A program made the translations under genes and the position numbers. The notes under the pieces were generated by a model. The model was not told the DNA's origin. It worked only from the letters and a program-made list of their open reading frames with translations, and ran no database searches. Shown here piece after piece: positions 25,489-34,360 of a DNA stretch of 64,000 nt. Numbering within the stretch: the stretch's first letter is position 1; each line of letters opens with the position of its first letter. Origin of the DNA: Sutcliffiella horikoshii (GTDB taxonomy: Bacteria > Bacillota > Bacilli > Bacillales > Bacillaceae_I); assembly GCF_019931755.1 (NCBI RefSeq), contig NZ_CP082918.1, positions 600,001-664,000 on the forward strand, in the 5' to 3' direction.

Positions 25489-26359
25489 ATGGCTTCCTTC
25501 ATTACTTATACCTGAAATTTATTTTCCTGTAAAAGATCAGGAGGGAATGTCATCTTATTTAATAGAACAACATGCAACGGAAGGTTTCTACAAATCCTTT
25601 GAGATAAGTGATATAAAAAGCGAACAAGAAAGAAAGCAAATAGGGTGCTTAGTCGAAAGATACAACATTGAAGTTACTCAATGGCTACCGTCACTTATTA
25701 AAAGAAACAAACTGGATTTATCTTCTCTAAATCCACAAGTAAGGGGCGAATCTATCCGGCAAATAAAAGAGAACCTCTATTTTGCTTCTGAATGTGGTGC
25801 AGGTTCTGTAGCTCTTATCAGTGGTGGAGATCCAGGACCAGAACAAAAAACAACAGCCTTTGCGTCTATGTTTGATAGTTTAAGTGAAATTTGTGAGGAA
25901 GCAGCAAAATATCCTATTAACGTTCTAATTGAACCAATCGGTTATAAGGCTTCTTTAAACGGACTTCTAGGTCCTATTAATCTTGTGTCACATATGATTG
26001 ATAGATTGAAAGAAAACTATGAAAATATTGGATTGGTATTTGATACAGCGCACATTGCTTTGAATGAAGAAGATATTTTTAATGCGTTGCAATTAACAAA
26101 GTCGCATATTACGGGAATCCATTTATCTAATGCGGTATTGGATAAAGATAGCCTTATATATGGGGACAATCATATCCCGGTAGGTGAACCTGGTTTCTTG
26201 ACGATGGATTTGATGAATCAGTTTTTACGAAAAGCAGGCAGAATTTTGAATAGAGAAGTAAAGGTTGCCATTGAAGTACGAAACGGTAATTTCGATGAGT
26301 GTCGCACGATGGAAAACAAGATTAGAAAAATTCAAAAGTCTCTTTTATCAAATCTGTAA
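25478..26359 (+). CDS. Second TIM-barrel sugar isomerase/epimerase-like enzyme
   Basis: A 293-aa barrel protein of the same superfamily, only distantly similar to the upstream one. Metal-site segments are VLIEPIGYKASLNG, IGLVFDTAHIALNEED, ITGIHLSNAVLDKDS, GDNHIPVGEPGF and KVAIEVRNGNFDE. I chose the GTG at 25478 (AAGGGGA upstream), which overlaps the preceding stop by 11 nt. The ATG at 25421 would force a 68-nt overlap. Translational coupling suggests that the two enzymes act on the same substrate path. Confidence 0.78.
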   Translation: MSTKWLPSLLIPEIYFPVKDQEGMSSYLIEQHATEGFYKSFEISDIKSEQERKQIGCLVERYNIEVTQWLPSLIKRNKLDLSSLNPQVRGESIRQIKENLYFASECGAGSVALISGGDPGPEQKTTAFASMFDSLSEICEEAAKYPINVLIEPIGYKASLNGLLGPINLVSHMIDRLKENYENIGLVFDTAHIALNEEDIFNALQLTKSHITGIHLSNAVLDKDSLIYGDNHIPVGEPGFLTMDLMNQFLRKAGRILNREVKVAIEVRNGNFDECRTMENKIRKIQKSLLSNL

Positions 26360-26450
26360 ATTCGTAAAGATAGCAGATATTCATTAAGTAGTACAGGTTT
26401 AATTTATGAAACACCATCTATTTTTAACTTAGAAACGAGGGGGATTAATA

Positions 26451-27431
26451 ATGAAATCTAAATTTAGTGTTGGTGTCCTGTTCATCGGTCTTATGTTCAT
26501 CTTGGCGGCATGTGGGGCAGATTCTGATCAGGCTGCCGGTGAAGGTGCTTCCAATTATCCGGAAAGAAATATTGAAGTCCTTGTAGGTCATGGTGCAGGT
26601 GGTGGAACCGACTTGTTTGCAAGAGCGGTAGTAAAAGAATTAGAAGAAATCTTGGATGTTAATTTCAATGTTGTCAATCAAGAGGGTGGTGCTGGAGTCA
26701 TTGCAGCACAAAATGCTTATAATGCACCAGCTGATGGTTACACTTTAGTGGGTGATGCAGCATTCCCTATCACCACTGCAAGTGGAAATAATCAACATGG
26801 TTTAGAAGACTTTGTACCAATTGCCCGTTTCCAAAGTGATACGTACGCATTATGGGTAGACCCTGCAAAATATGATAGTATTGAAGAATTTATTCAAGCT
26901 GCTAAAGATAATCCCGGCAAAATTACTGTAGGTGGAACTGGTTCCATGGGAATGGATGAAATTACAGTGTTTCAACTTGGTCAAGCTGCGGAAGTGGAGT
27001 TAAGCTTTGTTCCAATGCAAGGTGCCGGTGAAATGCATGCAGGTGTCATTGGTGGCCATTTAGATGCAATGGTTGATGAATTTGGTCCAACGAAAGGTCT
27101 CTATGACGATGGATCTATCAAACCGCTTGTCGTATTTGCTGAGGAGAGATTGGAGGAGTTCCCTGATCTTGTAACAACAGTTGAAAATGGCTGGGATTTA
27201 ACGGATGGAAATGAACGTGGTTTCTATATTAAAAAAGGAACAGACCCGGAAATAATTAAGGTTCTGGAGGATGCAATGCAAAAAGCATATAACTCGGAAG
27301 AATATCAAAAGTTTGAAGAAGAGAGCTATTTGCATCTTAGAGAAGGTTGGTTGAATTCCGAAGAGTTCACTGCAAGGACAGAAGAATTAATTGAGAAATA
27401 TAAAGTTGTAATGGAAAAGCTTCAAAATTAA
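26451..27431 (+). CDS. TctC-type solute-binding lipoprotein of a tripartite tricarboxylate transporter
   Basis: A 326-aa lipoprotein. The signal FIGLMFILAACGA is followed by a Bug/TctC-family binding domain: YPERNIEVLVGHGAGGGTD, VNQEGGAGVIAAQNAYNAPA, DGYTLVG, and GAGEMHAGVIGGHLDAMVDE. Family members bind carboxylates or related small molecules and deliver them to a TctB/TctA permease. The ligand here is probably the substrate of the operon, plausibly a sugar acid. A terminator follows at 27441, so this gene may be made in excess over the permease. Confidence 0.9.
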   Translation: MKSKFSVGVLFIGLMFILAACGADSDQAAGEGASNYPERNIEVLVGHGAGGGTDLFARAVVKELEEILDVNFNVVNQEGGAGVIAAQNAYNAPADGYTLVGDAAFPITTASGNNQHGLEDFVPIARFQSDTYALWVDPAKYDSIEEFIQAAKDNPGKITVGGTGSMGMDEITVFQLGQAAEVELSFVPMQGAGEMHAGVIGGHLDAMVDEFGPTKGLYDDGSIKPLVVFAEERLEEFPDLVTTVENGWDLTDGNERGFYIKKGTDPEIIKVLEDAMQKAYNSEEYQKFEEESYLHLREGWLNSEEFTARTEELIEKYKVVMEKLQN

Positions 27432-27440
27432 GAATAAAAA

Positions 27441-27465
27441 GTAGGAGGGCTCCCTCCTGCTTTTT
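27441..27465 (+). terminator. Intra-operon terminator between tctC and tctB
   Basis: Arms GTAGGAGGG / CCCTCCTGC are followed by TTTTT. Partial read-through would give more binding protein than permease, which is a common arrangement. Confidence 0.75.
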
Positions 27466-27486
27466 GATAAAGTAGGGGGGATTAAA

Positions 27487-28005
27487 GTGACGAATGTAAA
27501 GAAAGATTATCTATTTTATAGCATTGTCATTCTGTTTGCTTTGTCTTTTATGATGATGACTCCACAAATAAAAATAACGAATGCTTCCTTTATTATCGGT
27601 CCAAGGTCTTGGCCATATATATTACTGACTTTAATGATATCTTTGGCCTTATTCGGGATTCTAAAAAACTATATTTTATCTAAAAAAATGAAAATGATTG
27701 AACCTGGAGAACTTGTTGAAGAGCATGAACCAGAAAAAACGGTATTTAAATTATCAATACCAATGATCTCTTTAATAATGTTGATAATATATGTCCTTTT
27801 ACTTAATGTTATTGGATTTGTTATTTCCACACCACTCTTTTTGTATGGAATATCGCTTTTGCTTGGACAGAAGAAACAGCTGTACTCAGTTATCTTTGGA
27901 TTCGTTACTACAGTTGTATTCGTTGGTTTGTTCTCAGTCCTGCTATCCATTCCTTTACCTCGAGGAATAGGTGTATTTAGACAGCTAAGCTTACTATTCT
28001 ATTAA
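27487..28005 (+). CDS. TctB-type small membrane subunit
   Basis: A 172-aa protein with four hydrophobic segments (about residues 9-27, 38-58, 78-105 and 118-158). The N-terminal pattern ASFIIGPRSWPYILLTLMI is typical of the DUF1468/TctB subunit (GP..FP motif, here GPRSWPY). It is the small permease component between the binding protein and TctA. The start is GTG with AGGGGGATT upstream. Confidence 0.85.
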   Translation: MTNVKKDYLFYSIVILFALSFMMMTPQIKITNASFIIGPRSWPYILLTLMISLALFGILKNYILSKKMKMIEPGELVEEHEPEKTVFKLSIPMISLIMLIIYVLLLNVIGFVISTPLFLYGISLLLGQKKQLYSVIFGFVTTVVFVGLFSVLLSIPLPRGIGVFRQLSLLFY

Positions 28006-28025
28006 AAGTTAGGTGGGAGAATCTT

Positions 28026-29537
28026 ATGTTGGAATATTTAATTACAGGTTTATTGAATATAGTCACTGACCCAATGAATATAACCATGTTGCTAATAGCC
28101 ATTGCAATTGGCTACCTTGGAGGAGCAATCCCAGGTGTGAGTGGAACGATGTTGGTAGTCATCATGTTACCTCTAACCTATGCGCTCGAGCCGATGGCAG
28201 CTTTTATTTTACTTACAGGAATCTATGCGATAACCGCATTTTCAGGAGCAATCAGTGCCATATTACTTAGAACACCGGGTACACCTGAAGCGGTAGTCAC
28301 CACTTTTGATGGATACCCCATGGCCCAGAAAGGAAATCCAGGTCGTGCATTGGGGATTGCCATTTGTTGTTCTGTAGTAGGAGGGATTTTCGGGACTTTA
28401 TGTCTAATTACGATCACGCCGGCTCTCGCAAACGTAGCACTATCCTTTTCCTCTCCAGAATATTTCGCTTTGGCGGTAATGGGCCTCACTGTAGTAGCTT
28501 CCCTTAGTGGAAAGGAATTGGTCAAAGGGTTGATTGGTGTGTTGTTCGGTTTGATGATTTCGGTAATAGGGATGGATCCATTAACCGGTACATTGCGTTT
28601 TACATTTGACTCCCCCTTCTTAACCTCAGGAATAAACCTTATTCCTGTTATTATCGGGCTGTTCGCTTTGTCAGAATTCCTTAAGAAAACAAAGGACACT
28701 CATGTTGTACAAGATACAATATCTAATATTAAAACAAAAATATTTGAAAAAGAGATTTTCAAAAAAATAAAAGGTACGATGGCAAGATCAAGTATTATCG
28801 GTGTATTCATCGGAATATTACCTGGAGTCGGCGCAACAACGGCATCTATGCTGAGTTATAGTGAAGCGGTGAGATGGTCAAAAGATGAGGAAAAGGAAAG
28901 CTTTGGGAAAGGAAATCCTAAAGGTATTGCCGCATCCGAAACTTCAAATAATGCTGCTGCTATGGGTACTTTAGTACCGTTATTATCATTAGGTATCCCC
29001 GGAGGAGCAACGGCGGCTGTTTTGCTTGGTGCTTTTATCTTACATGGAATGCAGCCTGGACCGATGTTATTCAAAACAGAACCGGAACTGATGTACACCA
29101 TTTTTGCGGGTTTGTTATTGGCGAATGTCGCTATGCTATTGGTCTCTAAGCCTTTCATTAAAGTTTTCCAAAAGATTGTAAATGTGCCCTATCATGTGTT
29201 AGGACCTTTGGTGGTTGTGTTTTGTGTAATTGGTACATATACAGTGAGAAATAACTACTTCGACATTTTGATAATGGTGCTGTTTGGTATACTGGGGTTT
29301 ATTTTAGAAAAATATAAATTCCCATTGGCGACAATCATTCTGGGGGTGGTATTGGGACCTCTTACAGAAAGCGAATTTCGTCGGTCCATCCAGATGTCGA
29401 ACGGGGACTTTTCCATCTTTTTTACACGTCCGATCAGTTTAACCCTGATAATAATTTCCGTTTTAATGTTGTTCTATCCAGTAGTTAACAACTTTTTCAA
29501 GAAGCGGAAAGCCCAAAAAATAAATATATCAGCTTAA
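28026..29537 (+). CDS. TctA-type large permease subunit
   Basis: A 503-aa polytopic membrane protein. The hallmarks of TctA are present twice as inverted-repeat signatures: YLGGAIPGVSGTMLVVIMLP near the N-terminus, and FIGILPGVGATTASMLSY in the second half. It also has GNPKGIAASETSNNAAAMGT and LSLGIPGGATAAVLLGAF. It is driven by the cation gradient together with TctB and TctC. The start ATG has AGGTGGGAGAA upstream and the gene begins 20 bases after tctB. Confidence 0.93.
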   Translation: MLEYLITGLLNIVTDPMNITMLLIAIAIGYLGGAIPGVSGTMLVVIMLPLTYALEPMAAFILLTGIYAITAFSGAISAILLRTPGTPEAVVTTFDGYPMAQKGNPGRALGIAICCSVVGGIFGTLCLITITPALANVALSFSSPEYFALAVMGLTVVASLSGKELVKGLIGVLFGLMISVIGMDPLTGTLRFTFDSPFLTSGINLIPVIIGLFALSEFLKKTKDTHVVQDTISNIKTKIFEKEIFKKIKGTMARSSIIGVFIGILPGVGATTASMLSYSEAVRWSKDEEKESFGKGNPKGIAASETSNNAAAMGTLVPLLSLGIPGGATAAVLLGAFILHGMQPGPMLFKTEPELMYTIFAGLLLANVAMLLVSKPFIKVFQKIVNVPYHVLGPLVVVFCVIGTYTVRNNYFDILIMVLFGILGFILEKYKFPLATIILGVVLGPLTESEFRRSIQMSNGDFSIFFTRPISLTLIIISVLMLFYPVVNNFFKKRKAQKINISA

Positions 29538-29558
29538 AAAATTTTAGGAGGAATGATT

Positions 29559-30557
29559 GTGAGTAAACCTACAATTGGATTGTTATACGGAGATGCAGCA
29601 GGTGTGGGACCGGAGTTGGTGGCAAAAGCTTTTTCAAATAAAGAAATTTTGGATGCAGCCACATGGGTCCTGATAGGGGATGAAAGGGTCTTCAACCGTG
29701 GAGCAGATACAGTAGGAAAGGAATTGAACTATCAGAAAGTGGAAAGTATTGATGATGTCAAACCTGAGAACTTCTCGTTATGGTTAATCGATACGAAGAG
29801 TACTGACCCGGCTGATATTGAAATGGGAGTACTTTCTGTGGAGTCAGGTAAGGCGGCAGGGGATAACCTAATGTTCGCGTTAAAACTTGCAAAAGAAGAG
29901 AAACTTGATGGACTTACGTATGCCCCTATGAATAAAAGTGCACTCTTCAAAGGTGGGTTTGAATTTAAGGATGATATCCATCTGGTAGCTTCGGTCTTTG
30001 GATTGGAATCAGGTTTCAGTGAAGTGAATGTCATGAATGATGTGTGGTTTACGAGGGTAACCTCGCACATTCCTCTTAAGGAAGTTGCTGAAAATATTAC
30101 AAAACAAAGTGTATTGGATAGTATTAATTTTGCTAGTAAAATTGTATCAAAAGCCGGTATTACTCCTAAAATTGCCATCGCTGGGCTTAATCCGCATGCA
30201 GGAGATGACGGGCTGTTGGGCAACGAAGAAAATGAAATCATCTCCCCTGCTATCGAAGAAGCGAGAAAGAATGGAGTTGATGTTCATGGTCCATTTCCTG
30301 CGGATACCATTTTCTTGAGACTTGATAAAGAGAAATACAATTGCCTTTTGGCTATGTATCATGACCAAGCGCAAATCGGAATGAAGACAATGGGCTTCAA
30401 TAAAGGTGTCACAATCAGTGGAGGGCTTCCGATTGTAATAACAACCGCTGCGCATGGTACGGCTTTTGATATAGCCGGAAAAGGAATAGCAGATCCAGGT
30501 GCATTCGAACAGGCATTAAAGCTTGGTGTAGAATTGATTAATAATGGATATAACTGA
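29559..30557 (+). CDS. pdxA2: PdxA2-type 4-phospho-threonate/erythronate dehydrogenase
   Basis: A 332-aa NAD-dependent oxidative decarboxylase of the PdxA family. Motifs are YGDAAGVGPELVAKA, the substrate loop YAPMNKSALFKGGFEFKDDI, AGLNPHAGDDGLLG and LAMYHDQAQIGMKTMGF, with GGLPIVITTAAHGTAFDIAG near the end; the His residues are metal ligands. In acid-sugar pathways PdxA2 oxidises 4-phospho-D-threonate or 4-phospho-D-erythronate, and the product decarboxylates to dihydroxyacetone phosphate. The absence of other pyridoxal genes and the transporter context favour that role over vitamin B6 synthesis. The usual DUF1537 kinase partner is not in the window. The GTG at 29559 is preferred: AGGAGG lies 8 nt upstream, whereas the ATG at 29553 is too close. 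Confidence 0.82.
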   Translation: MSKPTIGLLYGDAAGVGPELVAKAFSNKEILDAATWVLIGDERVFNRGADTVGKELNYQKVESIDDVKPENFSLWLIDTKSTDPADIEMGVLSVESGKAAGDNLMFALKLAKEEKLDGLTYAPMNKSALFKGGFEFKDDIHLVASVFGLESGFSEVNVMNDVWFTRVTSHIPLKEVAENITKQSVLDSINFASKIVSKAGITPKIAIAGLNPHAGDDGLLGNEENEIISPAIEEARKNGVDVHGPFPADTIFLRLDKEKYNCLLAMYHDQAQIGMKTMGFNKGVTISGGLPIVITTAAHGTAFDIAGKGIADPGAFEQALKLGVELINNGYN

Positions 30558-30587
30558 TAGATTCGTATAAATGGAGGTTAATTGAAA

Positions 30588-30635
30588 ATGGGAAAGTGTC
30601 TATTAAGTCATCATATTGACTATTAGACACTTTTT
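30588..30635 (+). terminator. Terminator overlapping a 12-codon open frame
   Basis: The stem AAAGTGTCTA / TAGACACTTT (30593-30602, 30624-30633) has an inner AGTCA / TGACT and TTTTTC follows. A mini-ORF (ATG 30588, stop 30624-30626, GGAGG upstream at 30573) runs through the stem. This could be plain termination of the first transcript or a translation-linked attenuator. Confidence 0.6.
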
Positions 30636-30684
30636 CTATAGCTGAAGATTGAAAAAAAGCTTAAAGGGATTATCCAAATGCAAA

Positions 30685-30745
30685 TTGACAGAAAATAAAT
30701 AAAATACTAAAATTATAAATGAAAATAAATAAAAATAAATAAAAG
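30685..30745 (+). promoter_or_regulatory. Promoter of the dhaK-dhaL-tpiA operon with repeated GAAAATAAATAAAA
   Basis: -35 TTGACA (30685-30690), 17-bp spacer, -10 TAAAAT (30708-30713). The 14-mer GAAAATAAATAAAA occurs at 30691 in the spacer and again at 30721 just downstream. Similar motifs flank the rpiB promoter, which makes them candidates for the DeoR-family operator. Confidence 0.65.
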
Positions 30746-30782
30746 TATATTAAAAATAATGGTTTTTATAGGGGGCTGGAAA

Positions 30783-31799
30783 GTGAAGAAGATTATAAAC
30801 AATCCTAGTCACGTTGTTCAAGAAGCGATAGAAGGATTTATGTTCGCCTATAGTGATTCAATGACTAAGGTCGAAAATGTAAACGGAATCATTCGTAAAG
30901 ATCTTCAAGATAAAGTTGCTGTCATTACAGGCGGAGGCAGTGGACATGAGCCTTTATTCTTGGGTTTTGTAGGAGATGGGCTTGCGGATGGGGCAGCCAT
31001 TGGAAATGTTTTTGCAGCGCCAACCCCAAATACTGTTCAGGAAGTAGCGAAAGCAGTAGATTGTGGGAAAGGTGTATTGTTCGTGTATGGAAACTATGCA
31101 GGAGATGTCCTTAATTTTGATATGGCTGCAGAGTTATTGGAATTTGATGATATTCAGACTAAGACGGTTTTGGTGGCAGATGATGTGGCTTCAGCACCTG
31201 CAGATCGCAAAGGCGACCGCAGGGGGATTGCAGGAGATGTGTTTGTTTTAAAAATTGCTGGCGCGGCTTCCGGTAAAGGGTTGTCACTGGATGAAGTGGC
31301 TCGTGTAACCCAAAAAGCGGCCGATCAAACATTTTCCATAGGGGTTGCTACTTCACCAGGTACAATCCCTGGGGAAACAGAACCTCCATTTGTCCTTGGA
31401 GATGATGAAATCGAACTTGGGATGGGGATCCATGGAGAACCAGGATTAAAACGTACAAAATTGATGAAGGCTGATGAACTGACAGATGAACTGGTTGATA
31501 AATTGTTGGAAGAAAGCAATATACAGGCTAGTGACGAAGCGGCTGTGTATGTAAACGGATTAGGGTCCACCACTTTGTTGGAGTTGCTTATTGTGAACCG
31601 CAGAGTGGCTCAATTATTAAAGAAAAAAGGAATCCAAATTTATGATATGGATGTAAACAGCTACTGTACAACTCAAGAAATGGGGGGCTTCTCCATTTCA
31701 TTATTGAAATTGGATGATGAGTTAAAAGAATTATACGATGCTCCAGCGAGCTCACCATATTATAACAAAGCACAGAAGAGTAGAGAGGGTGTTAAGTAA
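30783..31799 (+). CDS. dhaK: Dihydroxyacetone kinase subunit DhaK or erythrulose kinase homologue
   Basis: A 338-aa ketose-binding subunit. ITGGGSGHEPLFLGFVGDGL binds substrate, and the covalent hemiaminal His is in ELGMGIHGEPG. Also seen are GNYAGDVLNFDMA, ADDVASAP and IAGDVFVLKIAGA. DhaK binds dihydroxyacetone, or D- or L-erythrulose in tetritol pathways, and works with the nucleotide-binding DhaL encoded immediately downstream. I took the GTG at 30783, giving VKKIINNPSHVV, with AGGGGG about 7 nt upstream. The ATG at 30759 precedes that site. No DhaM phosphocarrier is present, so ATP use is more likely. Confidence 0.88.
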   Translation: MKKIINNPSHVVQEAIEGFMFAYSDSMTKVENVNGIIRKDLQDKVAVITGGGSGHEPLFLGFVGDGLADGAAIGNVFAAPTPNTVQEVAKAVDCGKGVLFVYGNYAGDVLNFDMAAELLEFDDIQTKTVLVADDVASAPADRKGDRRGIAGDVFVLKIAGAASGKGLSLDEVARVTQKAADQTFSIGVATSPGTIPGETEPPFVLGDDEIELGMGIHGEPGLKRTKLMKADELTDELVDKLLEESNIQASDEAAVYVNGLGSTTLLELLIVNRRVAQLLKKKGIQIYDMDVNSYCTTQEMGGFSISLLKLDDELKELYDAPASSPYYNKAQKSREGVK

Positions 31800-32461
31800 T
31801 GTCGGTTGAAACTGTAAAGTGTATGACCCCTAGTCAAGTTAAAGATATGTTTTTATATGTGGGTGATAAGGTGATGGAAAGTAAACCCCTCCTGACAAGA
31901 ATTGATAGTGCTATTGGTGATGGAGATCATGGTATTGGAATGTCTGTCGGATTTACGAAGGCCGAAGAGAATTTGAGAGCAAATGAATTTACAACGGTAA
32001 ATGATGTTTTTAAAACCGTGGGTATGTCAATGATTTCATCAATGGGTGGAGCTTCAGGAATAATATTTGGAACAATGTTTGTTGGAGGAATAAAGGGATT
32101 GGAGCCAAAAGACTCGTTGGATCTGCCATTATTGGCCGGAATTTTTGAAAAGGCTTTAGAGGCGATAAAGCTTCGGGGAAAAGCAGATTTGGGAGATAAA
32201 ACAATGATCGACGCATTTCAGCCTGCAGTCGAAGCATTGAAGGAAAGTGCCGCAGAAAGGAAAAGTCTTGTGGAAGGGATTAGAAATGCTGAAAGTGCAG
32301 CACTCCAAGGTGTTGAAAGCTCAAAAGATTATATTGCGAAATTTGGACGAGCAAAATCTTTGGGAGAAAGAGCGATTGGCCATCAGGATGCTGGTGCAAC
32401 AACAGTTTCAATAATTTTTAGGGCTATGAAGGAATCGTTGGAAAGGCCTGGAAATGAATAA
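31799..32461 (+). CDS. dhaL: Dihydroxyacetone kinase subunit DhaL homologue
   Basis: A 220-aa nucleotide-binding subunit. LTRIDSAIGDGDHGIGMSVG carries the Mg-ADP/ATP-binding acidic motif, followed by SSMGGASGIIFGTMF, GDKTMIDAF and the C-terminal GHQDAGATTVSIIF. It overlaps dhaK by one base (TAATG). Together the two subunits phosphorylate a C3 or C4 ketose. The next gene overlaps it by 8 nt, so dhaK, dhaL and tpiA are translationally coupled. Confidence 0.88.
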   Translation: MSVETVKCMTPSQVKDMFLYVGDKVMESKPLLTRIDSAIGDGDHGIGMSVGFTKAEENLRANEFTTVNDVFKTVGMSMISSMGGASGIIFGTMFVGGIKGLEPKDSLDLPLLAGIFEKALEAIKLRGKADLGDKTMIDAFQPAVEALKESAAERKSLVEGIRNAESAALQGVESSKDYIAKFGRAKSLGERAIGHQDAGATTVSIIFRAMKESLERPGNE

Positions 32462-33227
32462 AATTTATGTAGGAACCAACTGGAAGATGACAAAAACAAT
32501 CACAGAAGGAATAACTTATACAAAAGAACTCAAAAAAGTGGCAGAAGAGTTAACCTCAAATATTGAATTGTTTATTATTCCTTCCTATACTGCTCTGGTT
32601 GATATCAAGAAAGAAATTGCCGATTCAGGGATAAAACTTGGTGCGCAAAATATGCACTGGGAAGAAAAAGGTGCGTATACAGGTGAAATTTCACCAAGAA
32701 TGCTTCAAGAGATAGGAATAGATCTTGTTGAATTGGGTCACTCTGAGCGGAGACAATATTACAATGAAAAAGATACCGATATCAACAAGAAGGTAATTTC
32801 TGCATTGAGATTTGGGATGAAACCGCTTGTTTGTATTGGCGAAGACAATGAACAAAAAAACAATGGGAATTCTGTTGAGGTACTGGTGGCTCAATTAAAG
32901 GTATGTCTTAGAGGTGTGCCAGAGGAGGATATCAAAAAGGTTCTCGTAGCTTATGAGCCTGTATGGGCTATTGGCGAAAAAGGGATACCTGCTGAAGCTG
33001 AATATGTTGGTGAGATTCATACGATTTTGAGAAATACGCTTGTGGAGATGTTTCCCGGGAGTGGACATGAAATTCCATTGTTATACGGTGGAAGTGTCAA
33101 TTTGAATAATTTCCAGAAGTATATGAATCAAAGGGATGTAAACGGTCTGTTTGTTGGTAGGACCGCATGGGATATGAAGACTTTTGAAGTGCTGTTGCAT
33201 GAACTTGATAAGTGTCTTTATAATTGA
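32454..33227 (+). CDS. tpiA: Triose-phosphate isomerase homologue (possible erythrulose-1-phosphate isomerase)
   Basis: A 257-aa TIM barrel with GTNWKMTKT (catalytic Lys in NWK), ELGHSERR (catalytic His), VAYEPVWAIGEKG (catalytic Glu) and LLYGGSVNLNNF (phosphate loop). The usual loop-6 sequence IGTGK is replaced by IGEKG, as in TPI-like enzymes of tetritol pathways (EryH/LerI group), so it may isomerise L-erythrulose-1-phosphate rather than dihydroxyacetone phosphate. It is probably a second copy, because the housekeeping tpiA normally lies in the gap-pgk-eno cluster. Confidence 0.85.
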   Translation: MNKIYVGTNWKMTKTITEGITYTKELKKVAEELTSNIELFIIPSYTALVDIKKEIADSGIKLGAQNMHWEEKGAYTGEISPRMLQEIGIDLVELGHSERRQYYNEKDTDINKKVISALRFGMKPLVCIGEDNEQKNNGNSVEVLVAQLKVCLRGVPEEDIKKVLVAYEPVWAIGEKGIPAEAEYVGEIHTILRNTLVEMFPGSGHEIPLLYGGSVNLNNFQKYMNQRDVNGLFVGRTAWDMKTFEVLLHELDKCLYN

Positions 33228-33236
33228 TAAACATGG

Positions 33237-33268
33237 AAAAAGGATATTCATAAGGAATATCCTTTTTT
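33237..33268. terminator. Bidirectional terminator between tpiA and the convergent repressor gene
   Basis: Arms AAAAAGGATATTC / GAATATCCTTTTTT with a 5-nt loop and T-runs on both strands. Confidence 0.88.
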
Positions 33269-33291
33269 CTATATTGGGAATTTATAAGTAC

Positions 33292-34062
33292 TTAATATAC
33301 TTTTATATCATGTCTAGATACTTCTTTAAGAAGAGCATCATCAAATGATTTGTCGGTAATGATTGTGTCAATTTGCTCGCATGTAGCAAAAGTAGCTATT
33401 GAGCTTGTTCCAATCTTTGAATAATCCAACATTCCGATAACCTTATTAGCCTTTTCAACCATTATCTTTTTTAATTCTACCTCATAGACATTGAAATCTG
33501 TCAGTCCCTCTTCGATGGAAAAGCCACTTGCTGAGGTGAACATCGTATCGATATTGATTTTACTTAAAATGTTTGTTCCCAGCGATCCTTCAAGTGCCAT
33601 AGAACCCATTCTTGCCATCCCCCCTATCAGGATAACATTTATTCCCGGGTTTTCTTTCAACTCAATAGCAGTAGAAATACCATTTGTAACAACAGTAATA
33701 TGCAAACTGGATTCTCTCAATAATTTTGCCAATTCGAGGGCTGTTGTACTTGCATCAAGCAAAATACAATCTTTTCGTTTAATAAGCTCAATCGCTTTTT
33801 GAGCAATTATTATTTTTGAGTCACGATTTTTCTTCTCCCGTTCAGAAAAGCTCTTCTTGGATGAAGAAAAATCTTCATTTAATACTGCTCCTCCATGTGT
33901 ACGGGTTAACAATCCTTCTTCCTCTAAAACATTTAAGTCCGTTCTTAGTGTAGCTTCGGAAACGTTTACATCTTTTGCTAAATCTTTAACGGTAACCCGC
34001 TTTTTTTCTTCTAGTATATTTAAAATTAATTGTCTTCTCTCGTTGGCAAATAACTTATCCAT
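33292..34062 (-). CDS. DeoR-family transcriptional repressor
   Basis: A 256-aa regulator. The N-terminal DeoR helix-turn-helix is ANERRQLILNILEEKKRVTV then KDLAKDVNVSEATLRTDLNV, followed by LTRTHGGAVL. The C-terminal DeoR sensor domain contains ILLDASTTALELAKLL, TVVTNGIS and a conserved IGMLDYSKIG. DeoR regulators usually bind a phosphorylated sugar intermediate. It lies divergently from rpiB and convergent with tpiA, in the middle of the island it presumably controls. The start ATG has AAAGAGGTG upstream. Confidence 0.88.
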   Translation of the reverse strand: MDKLFANERRQLILNILEEKKRVTVKDLAKDVNVSEATLRTDLNVLEEEGLLTRTHGGAVLNEDFSSSKKSFSEREKKNRDSKIIIAQKAIELIKRKDCILLDASTTALELAKLLRESSLHITVVTNGISTAIELKENPGINVILIGGMARMGSMALEGSLGTNILSKINIDTMFTSASGFSIEEGLTDFNVYEVELKKIMVEKANKVIGMLDYSKIGTSSIATFATCEQIDTIITDKSFDDALLKEVSRHDIKVY

Positions 34063-34360
34063 CGTAACACCTCTTTTAAATTTCAGTAATTATTCAGCAA
34101 ATTGAATTGAAATAAAAACAAAAAAAAACAAAAGTAACTAATAAAATATATCGTAATTGGGATTATAATTCAAGTTTAATTAATAATCTTTGAGATGGCA
34201 AGGAGATTTAACTATAGTTTTTGTGGTGATTATCATTGTTTGTTTAATAAACAAAAATAAACGAAAATAAATGTTGAAAAAGAAAAATAAATATAATAGA
34301 ATGATAGTATGCTTAAATGTAATATAACTAATTTTAAAAGTAAACGAAAGGGGAATGGGA
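34063..34360. promoter_or_regulatory. Divergent control region between the DeoR gene and rpiB
   Basis: The rpiB promoter is -35 TTGAAA (34274-34279), 17-bp spacer, -10 TAGAAT (34297-34302). Just upstream are the direct repeats ACAAAAATAA and ACGAAAATAA in 11-bp register (about 34251-34270), and AGAAAAATAA lies in the spacer. On the repressor side, GAAATAAAAACAAAAAA (from about 34110) resembles the same motif. Confidence 0.55.

Noticed and set aside
29559..30557. PdxA as a pyridoxal phosphate biosynthesis gene
   Set aside because: No other B6 pathway gene is nearby; the transporter, kinase and cre context point to the PdxA2 catabolic branch.
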